DNA of 64,000 nucleotides, taken from contig CM074696.1 in assembly GCA_037367355.1 (NCBI GenBank), forward strand, positions 3,224,001 through 3,288,000, in the 5' to 3' direction. The stretch is from Neoscytalidium dimidiatum (Eukaryota; Ascomycota; Dothideomycetes; Botryosphaeriales; Botryosphaeriaceae). A program made the translations under genes and the position numbers. Under the pieces are notes generated by a model. The model worked only from the letters and a program-made list of their open reading frames with translations, searched no databases and had not been told where the DNA came from. Numbering within the stretch: position 1 is the first letter of the stretch; each line of letters begins with the position of its first letter. Positions 1 to 9,629 of the stretch are shown here, piece by piece.

Positions 1-803
1 TACGTGTAAGATACGTAGCAGGGTTGCTCTGTTTAGGGTTCAAGCGGAGTCAGTAGCCGGCACGGCTTGCTTTTGTCTGTGGTTGTTCTTTTGCTGCTTC
101 CAAATTTCCTAGATATCAATCACGGAACGATTATGCAGTGTATTATGGTGTTAGAGGGGTCTCGACTGTACCACTACTTGCTTCATCATTGAAATTTTTT
201 TTGAGCTTACATAAGACCGACCGGAATTCGAAAGTCACTGTCGTTGAGGATGATGCTGTGTGATTGTACAACGGTTGGTGTGGTGCTAATAAGTCTTCCA
301 AGATTCTCGTTGATCTATCCAACTCAAAGTGTTTTCTAACATTCTGGATGGATGCATGGCGATTAGTCCGTTGAAGTAACGCTGTATGCCACCAATTCTA
401 GACCAAAAAAGCGGGACTAACAACTCTCTTGTAGACCAATGTGTAGTGAACACCCTTGCAATGGGGCGTAGATATCTATTTATCTCTTGATATGAGAGCA
501 TTAAGGTTTCGTGGGTAATTTGTTTGTCGCCATGTGCGTCCCCGATTAGATAGCCGGACCGGTTGTGGGCGCCTTTCCGTTCTACGCCAGCCACAATCTG
601 CATTTTTACATCCTATCTCCACCATTCCGCCTCTGACTTGCCGCTCTCCGCAACAAGTGATCTCTCCTCAAGGCTGACCTTTCATCACCTCATTTCCACG
701 CTACGTTGCCTCCGTTCACCTCACCACGAGCCTCGAAAGGTCCACTGATTTGCGCAGGCACGTTACTTCCACCTAAACCTGATTTGCTACTACTCAACTA
801 TCG
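1..803. other. Left-edge region, no confident gene
   Basis: No recognisable family was found here. A minus-strand ATG open frame of 105 codons lies at 286-603. Its composition is fairly protein-like, but it has no motif I know and no visible splice partner, so I do not call it a gene. The rest is mixed-composition DNA with a pyrimidine-rich stretch just before the broken gene that starts at 804. Confidence 0.4.
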
Positions 804-1909
804 ATGTATAACATGTCAGCTGTAGACATCGGTACTGAAATCCACCCCGGGTGCCAGTCGTGGACGTCAGCATCATTTTTGCATTTTTCCCCCCCTTCGA
901 CCTGCCTGTGAAGATTCGCATCTGGGTCTATGACAATTACCTCCCAATGGCACTCACTGCGCCAACAGATGATATCGAAACTTCTTGCAGAGGTATCTTT
1001 CACTCTGTAAGTGAGGGGGACGACATGAATGAAACTGAGGCACATAGATACCTCGCCTTACTTCAACTGCGCCAACAGATGATATCGAAACTTCTTGCAG
1101 AGGTATCTTTCACTCTGTAAGTGAGGGGGACGACATGAATGAAACTGAGGCACATAGATACCTCGCCTTACTTCTCACATGCAAGACGGCGTACGAGGAG
1201 GCTAGCGATATCTTGTACAGCCCAGCATGGTCCCATGCCGAATTTTCCTCTCACAGAAATTGAGGTTCACGTGTAATCTCACACTGTCGCCATCCGCTGA
1301 TACGAAATGTGCTGTATCGCACGCTGTACGTTTCGAGATGATACCATATTCGTTTTCGCGAAACATTGCTATGCTGTGGTGAGCATTTACATGGATGCCC
1401 GGAGACTATGATTTCAAGAGAGTTCTTGGTTGAGATTAAGTTAGAGAGAATATCTATTGGGTAGTCAAGCTGTGAAATCTCGGATTTACGTTGCAAGGCA
1501 ACGTGGAGAGGAGGAAGTTTAAGATATCTAAAAGAAATTCACGTCAGCTCTTGACTGGAAATGAGCCTGTAGAAGAGCCATTAATGTCTTTTTCTGTCTG
1601 GCTAAAGCTGCGAAATCTCCTTATGCGTACTATGCACACAGCCCCATCGCGGTGGAGGGAGGTGCTTAGAGGGCCATGGAGAGCTCCCAGAATGCTTACA
1701 GCAATGGAAACGGAGAGCAGACGCGGCATGTGCTGAAATGGGCTCGCTCCCTTCGGCTCAAAGACATGGAGAAGCGGCAGGCCATCACTACTGATTTCAG
1801 AATATTTGCTGACGCGATTATGGGCGGATATGCTAGTCTGACACTTGTGTCTGGTTCTGGAGAGGCGGATGCAGATGAGGATGAAGAGATGTTGGAAGAT
1901 GCCTTGTGA
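804..1909 (+). pseudogene. 2EXR/DUF7730-like (F-box-like) fungal gene, frame disrupted
   Basis: This is a remnant, or a heavily split copy, of the large fungal family that opens with an F-box-like LPxEIR motif followed by a TCxxxYEEAsxILY motif. The ATG at 804 opens a frame that reaches a run of seven C (889-895). Beyond the run, the family signature continues in another frame (PPFDLPVKIRIWVYD). One extra C would join the two. A 110-bp tandem duplication (956-1174) shifts the frame again, and reading across a single copy gives LLLTCKTAYEEASDILY. Weaker family-like pieces follow near 1380-1550, among them LRYLKEIH. An acidic tail, open from 1676, stops at 1909. Family members act in protein-protein recognition, and their exact roles are mostly unknown. 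I favour pseudogene, but several introns plus one sequence error could also explain the structure. Confidence 0.45.
956..1174. repeat. Two-copy tandem duplication, 110-bp unit
   Basis: Bases 956-1064 recur at 1066-1174 with no difference I can see, a period of 110 bp. Each copy carries an AG|GT tetranucleotide (991-994 and 1101-1104), so 993-1102 has the ends of a GT-AG intron whose removal would restore a single copy. The unit lies inside the 2EXR-like reading frame, and 110 is not a multiple of three, so the duplication breaks the frame unless it is spliced out. Confidence 0.9.
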
Positions 1910-2698
1910 CGAAAATTGGAACCATACCATGACAACGAGATACACGGATAGATAGTCGAGTGATCTGCAGATTTATCATAGCTGTTCGGTAGATGAGTCT
2001 AATTGGCCTGCGGTCTAGAGTTAAAGGAATGATTTGGATGGCGCTGAAACGAGTCTTGCTCCATGTTTGCGTCTTCATGGCTAGAACAATATTGTGGCAA
2101 TGTGAATTCCTGTGTTTCCTCTTCACATTTGGCATGGATTGTGGAATGAGCTATGCCATCGGGGCTGGACATTTGTTGTAATCTGAACTCCCCCCAATGT
2201 CCGTTAAGACCTTAGAGTTATGGGCATATTGTCTCTCTCTGCTTTTGGCGCCGGCGTTCCCGCAAATGGCAAGCCGGAGTGCACGATCCGGCCGGTGGCC
2301 ATCGGTGTATTTACGCCCGAGGCTTTTGCAACACCTGAACGACTTTCCTTCCGACGCGAGATATCGTACTCTGGCAGCAGCCCGGTCGTTGATGTTCGTA
2401 GGACCGCGGTTAGTAGATATCGGCACGGCCGCCACTGCGATAGAGCTACGGTAAGCAGACCCTGATGCCGATCATGGCGGGGTCGCCTGGCTTGACGCTG
2501 GCAGCTGAGGGCTGATTAAACATGACTGTCAGCAACTTCCACAGCACCGTACTCACCTTCACATCTCATTGCTAGTTCTTGCTCCTCAATCCCTTTCTCT
2601 GCTTCCGCCTCTCGACCTCTATATTCTGTTCACAGTGATACCTCCGCCCAACAAACCTCGCCCACAGCCTCGCACTGCACCAAAACACACAAAACACC
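1910..2698. other. Intergenic, upstream of the DUF1989 gene
   Basis: Only short, overlapping open frames without family motifs are present. The last 150 bases are rich in C and T runs ending in ACACCATG, the usual look of a fungal 5' leader, and probably form the promoter and leader of the gene at 2699. Confidence 0.5.
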
Positions 2699-3484
2699 AT
2701 GATCGAACCACCGACCCGAGTCGTCCCCGCACGCCGGGGCGCCGCAACCGTCGTGCGGTCTGGCCAGCTCATCAAGATAATCAACACGTCCGGCACGCAG
2801 GTGGTCGACACGTGGGCCTTCGCGCTCCCGACGCCCGCGTCGGTGCCGCCCGACTCCAACCCGGACGCGCCGATCTTCCCGGCCGCGACGGCCAGCTCGC
2901 TGGCGTCGTACTCGTCGCCGGCCAACGTCGCGGCGTCGGTGCCGGAGTACGCGTCGATGAGCCACACGCGGGCGTCGCTGTGCCGGTCGCACCCGGGCGT
3001 GGGCGACGCGCTGCGCAGCCAGAAGCGCGCGGCGATGCTGACGCTGGTCGAGGACGCGAGCCCGGGCGTCCACGACACGCTGATCGCGGCGTGCGACCGC
3101 TGGCGCTACGCCGAGCTGGGCGTCCAGGGCTACCACGAGAGCTGCACCGACAACTGCTGGGACGCGCTGGACGCGCTGATCGCGCCCGGGAGCGCCGAGG
3201 GCGCCGCCCTGACGCCGGAGCAGAAGGATGGCCTGAGGCAGCTGCAGGCGCGGCTGGGCGGCCGCGTGCCCGATCCGCTGAATCTGTTCATGAACATCCC
3301 GTTGAAGGGCGACGGGTACGTGAAGGAGCTGAGCTTCGATGCGCCGGTAACGAAGGCGGGGGATTACGTGGTGCTGAGGGCGGAGAGGGATGTTGTGGTT
3401 GTGATGAGCGCGTGCCCGCAAGATGTGCTAGACATCAACGGGAAGAAGCCGAGCGATGCGCACTTTCAGGTGTTGAACTCATGA
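2699..3484 (+). CDS. DUF1989 (urea carboxylase-associated type) protein
   Basis: This intronless gene of 261 codons has the DUF1989 fold signature: an N-terminal GQLIKIINTSGTQVVDTWAF segment, a central SHTRASLCRSHPG stretch, an ESCTDNCWD motif and LNLFMNIP near residue 200. In bacteria DUF1989 proteins sit beside urea carboxylase or in amino-acid and pyrimidine catabolic clusters. Conserved Cys and His residues suggest metal binding, but the reaction is not established in fungi. No signal peptide is visible, so it is probably cytosolic. The codons are strongly GC-ended, which produces a long overlapping false frame (2569-3498) and antisense frames. The ATG has an ACACC context. Its neighbours on this strand show no pathway link. 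Family assignment is good; the function is open. Confidence 0.85.
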   Translation: MIEPPTRVVPARRGAATVVRSGQLIKIINTSGTQVVDTWAFALPTPASVPPDSNPDAPIFPAATASSLASYSSPANVAASVPEYASMSHTRASLCRSHPGVGDALRSQKRAAMLTLVEDASPGVHDTLIAACDRWRYAELGVQGYHESCTDNCWDALDALIAPGSAEGAALTPEQKDGLRQLQARLGGRVPDPLNLFMNIPLKGDGYVKELSFDAPVTKAGDYVVLRAERDVVVVMSACPQDVLDINGKKPSDAHFQVLNS

Positions 3485-6020
3485 GGGACGTGAATTGAGG
3501 ACGTTAGGGGCGTGCGAGAGGAGGGTTTGTAAGGATTAAACATGTTGGAGGGGGCTCTCTCCTTGAGTCCTGGAGTGTTGCTATGTCTAGTTGATAGGGA
3601 AGAACAAAGCTGATTTGTTTAAGCTAGGTTAGATGTGCTTATGTTGACGTCCGACTACTTGAGCTAGCCTTCGGCTTCGATGAAGCTCTGGACTCAGAAA
3701 TCAACCTCCCAATCTGTACATTCCGGTCAACGTTTTAACGCTGACTACGTTTAGACAATCAATCAGGCCTACAGCAATGAATGTCAATGGTTGCTGATTG
3801 TAGACATCCTCATCGGACGAATATTTTGCCCGCATCCAAGTCAGACAACCCGAGATTTTCACATGCTCTGTCCAATGTAGAGACTTGTCCCGCGGACCAG
3901 GAGGCGGGAGTGCCTGCCTGTCCGAAATGAGCGTGAGACCTGGCCCCTAGTTTCGTGCAGATCTTCCGGCTTCCAATATTCTGCGACCCGGTATTTCACG
4001 ATGGATGCACCACCCGGGCCTGCGGATCCGCAACGCGGGGACACTGATGGTGGAGTGAAATATCTTTGTGGAAAGAACCAATGCACACGCTAAGCACTCA
4101 GCGACCCGTATTCCCACGCGGAGTCAGGTACAGAAACGCATTAGGCGCGGGCGCACGCGATGGAGGATCGGCGCGCGGGGACCTACATCGATGAACTCTG
4201 GGGCTGGGAAGTTCGAGACGAGCGTGCCGAGTGTGTGACAGCGGACCAGATGGGGCGACGAAGACACGTGAGCTCGGGAATACCGCATGGAAAAACGAGC
4301 TCGACGAAAGCGCATGAGGAGAAAAGAGAAACCGACAGTGTGTACGGTCAAGTCGGAACAGTGCCGGCTATTTGCTCGGACTTGCGATGGTTCCATTGGC
4401 TCGCTCGTTAGCTTTTGTGCGGGAGTGAGGCTTTCGTCTCGCGCGTTGTCATGCGCCCGCTACAGAGATACTTTCGACGTGCATGTAGGCACGTTGGGTT
4501 TGCATGGTCTGGACTGTGAGCTTAGTCCTGCGTGATGGAAAATGCGGGGAAACAAGGCGCGTCGGGTTGCAAGCAAGCAACAAGTTCCTGTTCGGGAAAG
4601 TTATCCGTGCATTCACAGATTGCTGGAACGCCGCCACTAAGATCCCTTATTCCTTTCGGGGATCGTCGAGACGGACACGAAATCTGGCGAAGTGTCGAGG
4701 CGCCGTCGGATGGCTGGTCGGCTCAGGCTACCTGCGACGAAGCGCTTCTGACTTGACTCCTGTTCGTGCGGCCTCGTCCAAGACCTTTCCGGACTGTGCT
4801 ACCTGCAATTTTCAAAGGGAACGAAACAGGAAGACACGAGAAACAAGGGTTGAAATAGATCCACCCAAGACATGGAGATGCCAAGATCAACGGACGAGGA
4901 GAGCGCTGATCGTGCTTCACAGGAGGTGGTCCCGAGAGTGGAGGGTTGGAGGGCAAGCGCCAACGATCTGCAAAAAAGCTTCGACATCCATGTCGGGGCC
5001 AGATGCATCCTTAACTCCGGGGCTGCTGCATCGGCATGTACGTCACAACTGGTAAGAGGAGAGCTCTTGATGAAAGCAGAAGGGATGCCTGGGTTGGCCT
5101 TTTCGGCGCCAAGTGCCTTGCCAATGGTCTTTGTCTTCACTCACAGGGGCGAGGAGAGACACGCAACACCAGTCAAATTATCTCTGCATGGCAGTTACTG
5201 ACCACAAGAGATTCTTACAATGTGCAAATTTCTCTCAGCTTAAAATTCCTGACTTTGGCCATGATCTGACGGGAGTGTAAAGCTTAACGGTCGGCACTTG
5301 TCCAGCCAATACCAATAATCGGAGTGCATGGGAATATGAATAGTGCATGGAAATAACCGCGTGATGGAAATGGGTAGAACGATGCCCGCGCGAACAGAGA
5401 TTGAAGGCACTTGGGTAGCATGCCTAGGAAATTGCCGTGTTGCGCCATAAGGTAGCATATCGGTGACAAGGCTGTGGAGCCTACAAGCCCCACCCGAAGC
5501 TTCCCGTCCCGAGGCAAAGGGACGCTTTTGTTTGAAACCAGTGCGTCTATTCGCATACAAGGCGGCTCTTTCCGCTGCATTCCTGGCAAGTTTGATGGAG
5601 ACAGGGAAATTGTACCGTTGGAAGATTAATTAAGCTCTCCCGGGTTGATCGTTAATGCGAACCACCTTAAGGTTTCGCATGCTTATCGGGAGTGGCGGTG
5701 CTTTTCTCAGCTCGGTAACCACCAGAACCTAGTGCGTATAGATGATGTTCGGTACACACTTTGTCCAACATTATTCTCACCTGGGTCATTTAGCTGCTTA
5801 TTAGAGAAGAACATAGTCGTGGCGAGCGAAATCCCTCCCCTCTCTCCTCCCCAAGTCGAAAGAGTTGTAAGCCAACGGGATGATTGATGACCAGGAAAAG
5901 TTATTGCATTCTTAGTGAGTCGAAACAACCCATGTTGTGATGTAATTTGTCAATTCGAGATGCGTGGAACAACACATTTGTTGAATGAGCCAAGCGAATA
6001 ATGGGATTTGGCGGTATAAG
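3485..6020. other. 2.5-kb intergenic stretch, no gene recognised
   Basis: The open frames here (the longest is 4504-5055, plus strand) overlap in several frames and show no family motif. The part nearest 6020 is the 3' flank of the minus-strand RpiB-type gene. I see no tRNA, transposon ends or repeat array. Confidence 0.5.
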
Positions 6021-6506
6021 CTACTTCAGGTCGAAGTTCCTCTTCTCATGTTCTGTTATAGCCTGCACCTTCTGGGCGCTCGCACTGGACGGATCGAAAC
6101 GATACCCCAGCCACTCTTTGGCCAATCGCCGCGCCAACTCCAAGCCAACTACTCTTTCGCCCATGCAGAGAACCTGGGCGTCGTTGCTCAGTATCGCCCT
6201 TTCCACGCTGAAACTGTCGTGTGCTGTGACAGCTCGCACACCGGGAACCTTGTTCGCGCTGATGGCAACGCCGAGACCGGTACCGCAGATCAGCAGAGCG
6301 CGGTCGACCTTGCCTTCACTGACCAACTTTGCTGCATCGACGGCAATATGTGGGTAGGCGGTCTTGTCATGATTTGCGTCGACGCCGACGTCGATGACTT
6401 CGGACACACGGGCGTCTTTCTCGAAATCAGCCTTGATCGTATTCTTGTAGTTGACACCGGCGTCGTCGCTGCCGATAGCGATGCGCAGGGGCTTGGGATC
6501 CGACAT
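6021..6506 (-). CDS. RpiB/LacA/LacB-family sugar-phosphate isomerase
   Basis: This is a single-exon gene of 161 residues, close to the 145-160 usual for the family. The N-terminus reads [16 protein letters not shown], followed by [11 protein letters not shown], then the [16 protein letters not shown] loop holding the catalytic Cys, then [21 protein letters not shown]. RpiB-type enzymes interconvert aldose and ketose phosphates, such as ribose 5-phosphate and ribulose 5-phosphate, through an enediol. Fungal members often serve pentose or tetritol catabolism rather than the core pentose phosphate pathway, which uses RpiA. I place the start at the ATG ending at 6506 (MSDPKP). The longer frame to 6533 begins with GTG and is unlikely to be used. 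No targeting signal is visible, so it is probably cytosolic. The substrate cannot be read from sequence. Confidence 0.9.
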   Translation of the reverse strand: MSDPKPLRIAIGSDDAGVNYKNTIKADFEKDARVSEVIDVGVDANHDKTAYPHIAVDAAKLVSEGKVDRALLICGTGLGVAISANKVPGVRAVTAHDSFSVERAILSNDAQVLCMGERVVGLELARRLAKEWLGYRFDPSSASAQKVQAITEHEKRNFDLK

Positions 6507-6541
6507 TTCTGGGTGTGGGAACGGTGATGTCACTGGAACGG

Positions 6542-6844
6542 CTACTCGAACAGTGCAGAGCTGTCGTGCGCGGCGCCTGTCTTGGCTTCGTTCGAAGAGC
6601 TGCGTGACTCCTTCTCAGTGTTCGGGGTCCAGGTCGAGTGGTGTTCCGTCTGGTTGGGTCCGGAGGTGCAGCTATGCTCGAGCTTGAGGGGCTTGTTGGT
6701 GATGGTTATCCTCACTGTGCCGGAAACAGGCTGACCCTGGTCGATAATCTTGGTCTCACCCGTATTGTTGTCGAAGGTGCGCTGGTAGTAGTTGGAAGAG
6801 TCGATGTTGAGTCCTGCGGAGAGTTTAACGTGCTTCTTCGGCAT
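6542..6844 (-). CDS. Small hypothetical protein upstream of the RpiB-type gene
   Basis: An ATG frame of 100 codons starts at 6844 and ends 35 nt upstream of the isomerase ATG on the same strand. It contains a [16 protein letters not shown] segment that loosely resembles the strand pattern of arrestin-like domains, followed by a Ser/Glu-rich tail. I cannot confirm a family. It may be a small separate gene, a 5' exon of a longer transcript, or chance. The very short gap to the next start would be unusual for two independent fungal genes, which argues for an upstream reading frame or an artefact. Confidence 0.25.
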   Translation of the reverse strand: MPKKHVKLSAGLNIDSSNYYQRTFDNNTGETKIIDQGQPVSGTVRITITNKPLKLEHSCTSGPNQTEHHSTWTPNTEKESRSSSNEAKTGAAHDSSALFE

Positions 6845-7822
6845 AGTGGCGGCTGGCAGCGCTTATGTATTCCGGTTGAAGCTGAGCGGTGATTGAGTCG
6901 GAATCGTTCTCCAGGAACAGCGGCAGCAACAACCCCGCCTCAGGAGGATACGGTGCCCGGATTGCCGCTTTGGGATATCCGGAGGGAAGTGGAAGGCAGA
7001 TGGCGCCCCGAGTCGAGGCGATGGGCCCTTCTTAGCCGGAATACTCTTCTTAGAGCCGATTTCGGACTTGCTGACGGTCCTATATCAATATGGTGTGTCT
7101 AAGCGCTGAGAGAGCAGGCCGGCGTTTGCGCACCTCGAAATGCGAAAACAGGCTGAAGTGACGTTCACTGCTGCGTAGAGGCCCGGCGTCGAAGCGGGGA
7201 AAATGCGGGGGATCCAAGCGAGCGAGAAAAGTGTTTAAGTAAGCGGCCAATTGCCTCAAGCTTCCTAACACCGGGCCGTCGTACCGGCCTGGTTTCTCCG
7301 TTCAACCCTCACCACCAAGACACCGTGTCACTTCTGTCATCAAAGCTTTGCCTGGGTTGGACGAACCTGAGATCTGCCCTGGCAAGCTAGCTCCTGCACC
7401 CTTCTGCTAACCGTGGACACAGCTCGAGCACAAGGCGCGGAATTTCAGCCGTGCTGCGGCCAAAGCGCTATCTCGCACGCCTGACCCAATCCCTGCAGGG
7501 TCCACTTGGTGCTCGAAGGACTTTATTTCCACAGATTCTTTTCTGACTCACTAGGTCAGGCTGACCGGCGTCGGCTGTGTAAGGCTGAAGAGGCTGAAGA
7601 CGCCATCACTTTGAAGTGTTGCCTTGCGGGCAAGAGCAGGCAACAACGTCTTGAAAACAACCTGCGGTTTGCCATTGGAAATTGTTGGAACTATCGTCAA
7701 GGCTTTTGCTCGCTCATCTTCATATCACAATCGAATACCTCCCCTTCTCCTACTTTCCGTGTGTAAGGTCTCACGTTTCCTACGTCATTGTCAGTTTCAA
7801 CCAGCGCATCATACCAGCAAGA
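6845..7822. other. Divergent intergenic region
   Basis: This separates the minus-strand isomerase side from the plus-strand Nudix gene. Pyrimidine-rich stretches lie at about 7290-7340 and 7690-7800, the latter directly before the Nudix ATG. No other gene is seen. Confidence 0.5.
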
Positions 7823-8443
7823 ATGTCATCGGAGGCAGCACCAGCTCAAGGGATATTATCCTCGGAAGAAGCATTTACAGTTCCAGACGGGCTCGCCGAT
7901 TTTTCCGTCAGCAGTCAGGCCTACCTGCAGCGTCATAAAGAGCACCAGGTGCTCGCGGTTGGAGCGCTAGTGTTCAATGCCGATCGGCTGCTGCTTGTGC
8001 AGCGCAGCGTAACCGAACGAGCGTTTCCGAACGCCTGGGAAGTGCCGGGCGGCTCAGTTGATCCAGAGGATGAGACAATCTTGCATGCGGCAGCCAGAGA
8101 GCTGCAGGAGGAGACGGGGCTTCACGTCATAGCCTTCAAGCACAAGGTCGGCACGGGAGTGCGGTTTCGGACGGGAACGGGTGCGAATCGGAAAAATTGG
8201 CTGAAGTTGGCTTTCGAAGTTGCAGTGGCTGAAGTGGACGGAGGGCTGAGGGCCAAGAAGGAGGGGACGGCCGAGGCAATCGCCATCAAGCTTGATCCCG
8301 TCGAGCACCAGAACCACTTGTGGGTCTCAGAGGAGGACGTCGGACGCGGCGAGGCCAAGGGAATCAAGCTGGAGTTCATGACGGCGGACCAGCGGGCGAT
8401 GGTGCTGGAGGGCTTTCGATTGAGGCGCGCGCAGGCATTGTGA
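7823..8443 (+). CDS. Nudix hydrolase
   Basis: An intronless gene of 206 residues. The Nudix box runs from the PGGSVDPED loop through RELQEETGL (about residues 77-103); the two last Glu of this helix bind the divalent metal. The spacing from Gly to the first Glu is one residue longer than the textbook G-x5-E, which I have seen in other fungal members. Nudix enzymes hydrolyse nucleoside diphosphates linked to another group (NDP-sugars, dNTPs, Ap(n)A, NADH and others). The substrate cannot be deduced. The start is set at the ATG at 7823 (MSSEAAP), because the 47 upstream in-frame codons are leucine- and tyrosine-rich leader sequence. No signal peptide, so probably cytosolic. Confidence 0.88.
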   Translation: MSSEAAPAQGILSSEEAFTVPDGLADFSVSSQAYLQRHKEHQVLAVGALVFNADRLLLVQRSVTERAFPNAWEVPGGSVDPEDETILHAAARELQEETGLHVIAFKHKVGTGVRFRTGTGANRKNWLKLAFEVAVAEVDGGLRAKKEGTAEAIAIKLDPVEHQNHLWVSEEDVGRGEAKGIKLEFMTADQRAMVLEGFRLRRAQAL

Positions 8444-9629
8444 TGGTGTTTTGCATGTGCTCGCCTACTGGATGCGTCACCGCGGAAGTACGGCCGTATC
8501 AAAATGGCATCGCCCGATGCGAGTGGTAGATCTACAGTGGCACAGCTAGCAGACAATAGATGAAGACGGCAGGGCGGTCCCTGTCGCGGGTTTCTAGAAG
8601 GCCAGATGCAACTGCACTCTACCTCTCACATACGAGCGCCACAACGGGTTCTGGAAACGACGCGGTGCTGTGCGGGAATGCAGGGGGCGCCGCAAGAGCA
8701 AACGGCTGGGCCCAGCGCCGGCAGTGCAGGCTGGCGGCGTCGAACGGCCATCACGGGGGCCAGGAAATTTAAAATCCTCCAGCAGTCAGGGTGTCAGGCA
8801 ATCCTGCGGCGCTGGGGAGGGCTGCGAGGCCAATCAGCAGGCCTGGCAGCGCGCGGCGCCACACCATATTGGGGGAGCTGTGCGGGCGGAGACAAACGGG
8901 ACGACAGCGGGGAGGGGCGAATCAATCGAGGCGCAGCGCGAAGCGTTTGCGGGCCGCTGCGAGCTCCACCGATTAACAAGAAGACGATGGGCATGCGCGC
9001 CCGCCGAGGGGGCGCTGGTCTGGCATCGGTTTCACGCGTTCCTGCGCGGGAGGTCCCAGCTAGTCGCGTGGTTCCTTTTGGCGGGCAGTGCAGCGGTAGC
9101 GGGAGTAGTGGTAGTGGTCAGTGGGTGTGGGCAAGTTAGTGAGTTGGTCCTTGGGGACGTAGCGCAGCACTGGGCGAAGGCGGGCAGCGGGCAGCGGGCA
9201 GCAAGAAGCAAGAAGCCCCCGCCTAGGCCGTGGCCGGCACCAGCACCGCGCAGCGCAGCTCCCGCTCCAGGCCAGCACCCGGCTTGCTCCAGCGCCCGGC
9301 TCCATCGTGCGTCCCCGCCGCGTCGGATGCCTGCCGGCGCCCGGCCACGCGCTGGTGAATTCAAGGCAGCCAGGGCACTGTAGGGGACAGCCAAGCGCGC
9401 AAGCTTCCGGGCAGCAGGGCGACTTCTCCACATTCCCTTTGCAGGTCCTGGCAGCTTCAGGTGTGATCGGCTGCAAGGATCTGGCACGATCTCTGGCGTC
9501 TTTAGGGTACCGCCCGCTCAAAACAGCCCCCCCCATCACCGCCAACGCTCCCCGAGCTCCGCTACACCTGGGCGACCCTCGCTTCTCACAACCAAAAAGC
9601 CCTGAGAGCCGCCTTCCAGCCGCAACACC
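8444..9629. other. GC-rich intergenic region with a short heptamer repeat
   Basis: GC-rich DNA gives long but meaningless open frames on both strands. Three head-to-tail copies of GGGCAGC lie at 9182-9202. The final 150 bases are C/T-rich and lead into the ATG of the Zn2Cys6 regulator, so its promoter and leader must lie here. Confidence 0.5.

Noticed and set aside
2569..3498. 309-codon plus-strand frame over the DUF1989 gene
   Set aside because: Arg- and Gly-rich translation typical of a wrong frame over GC-ended codons; the DUF1989 motifs are all in the other frame.
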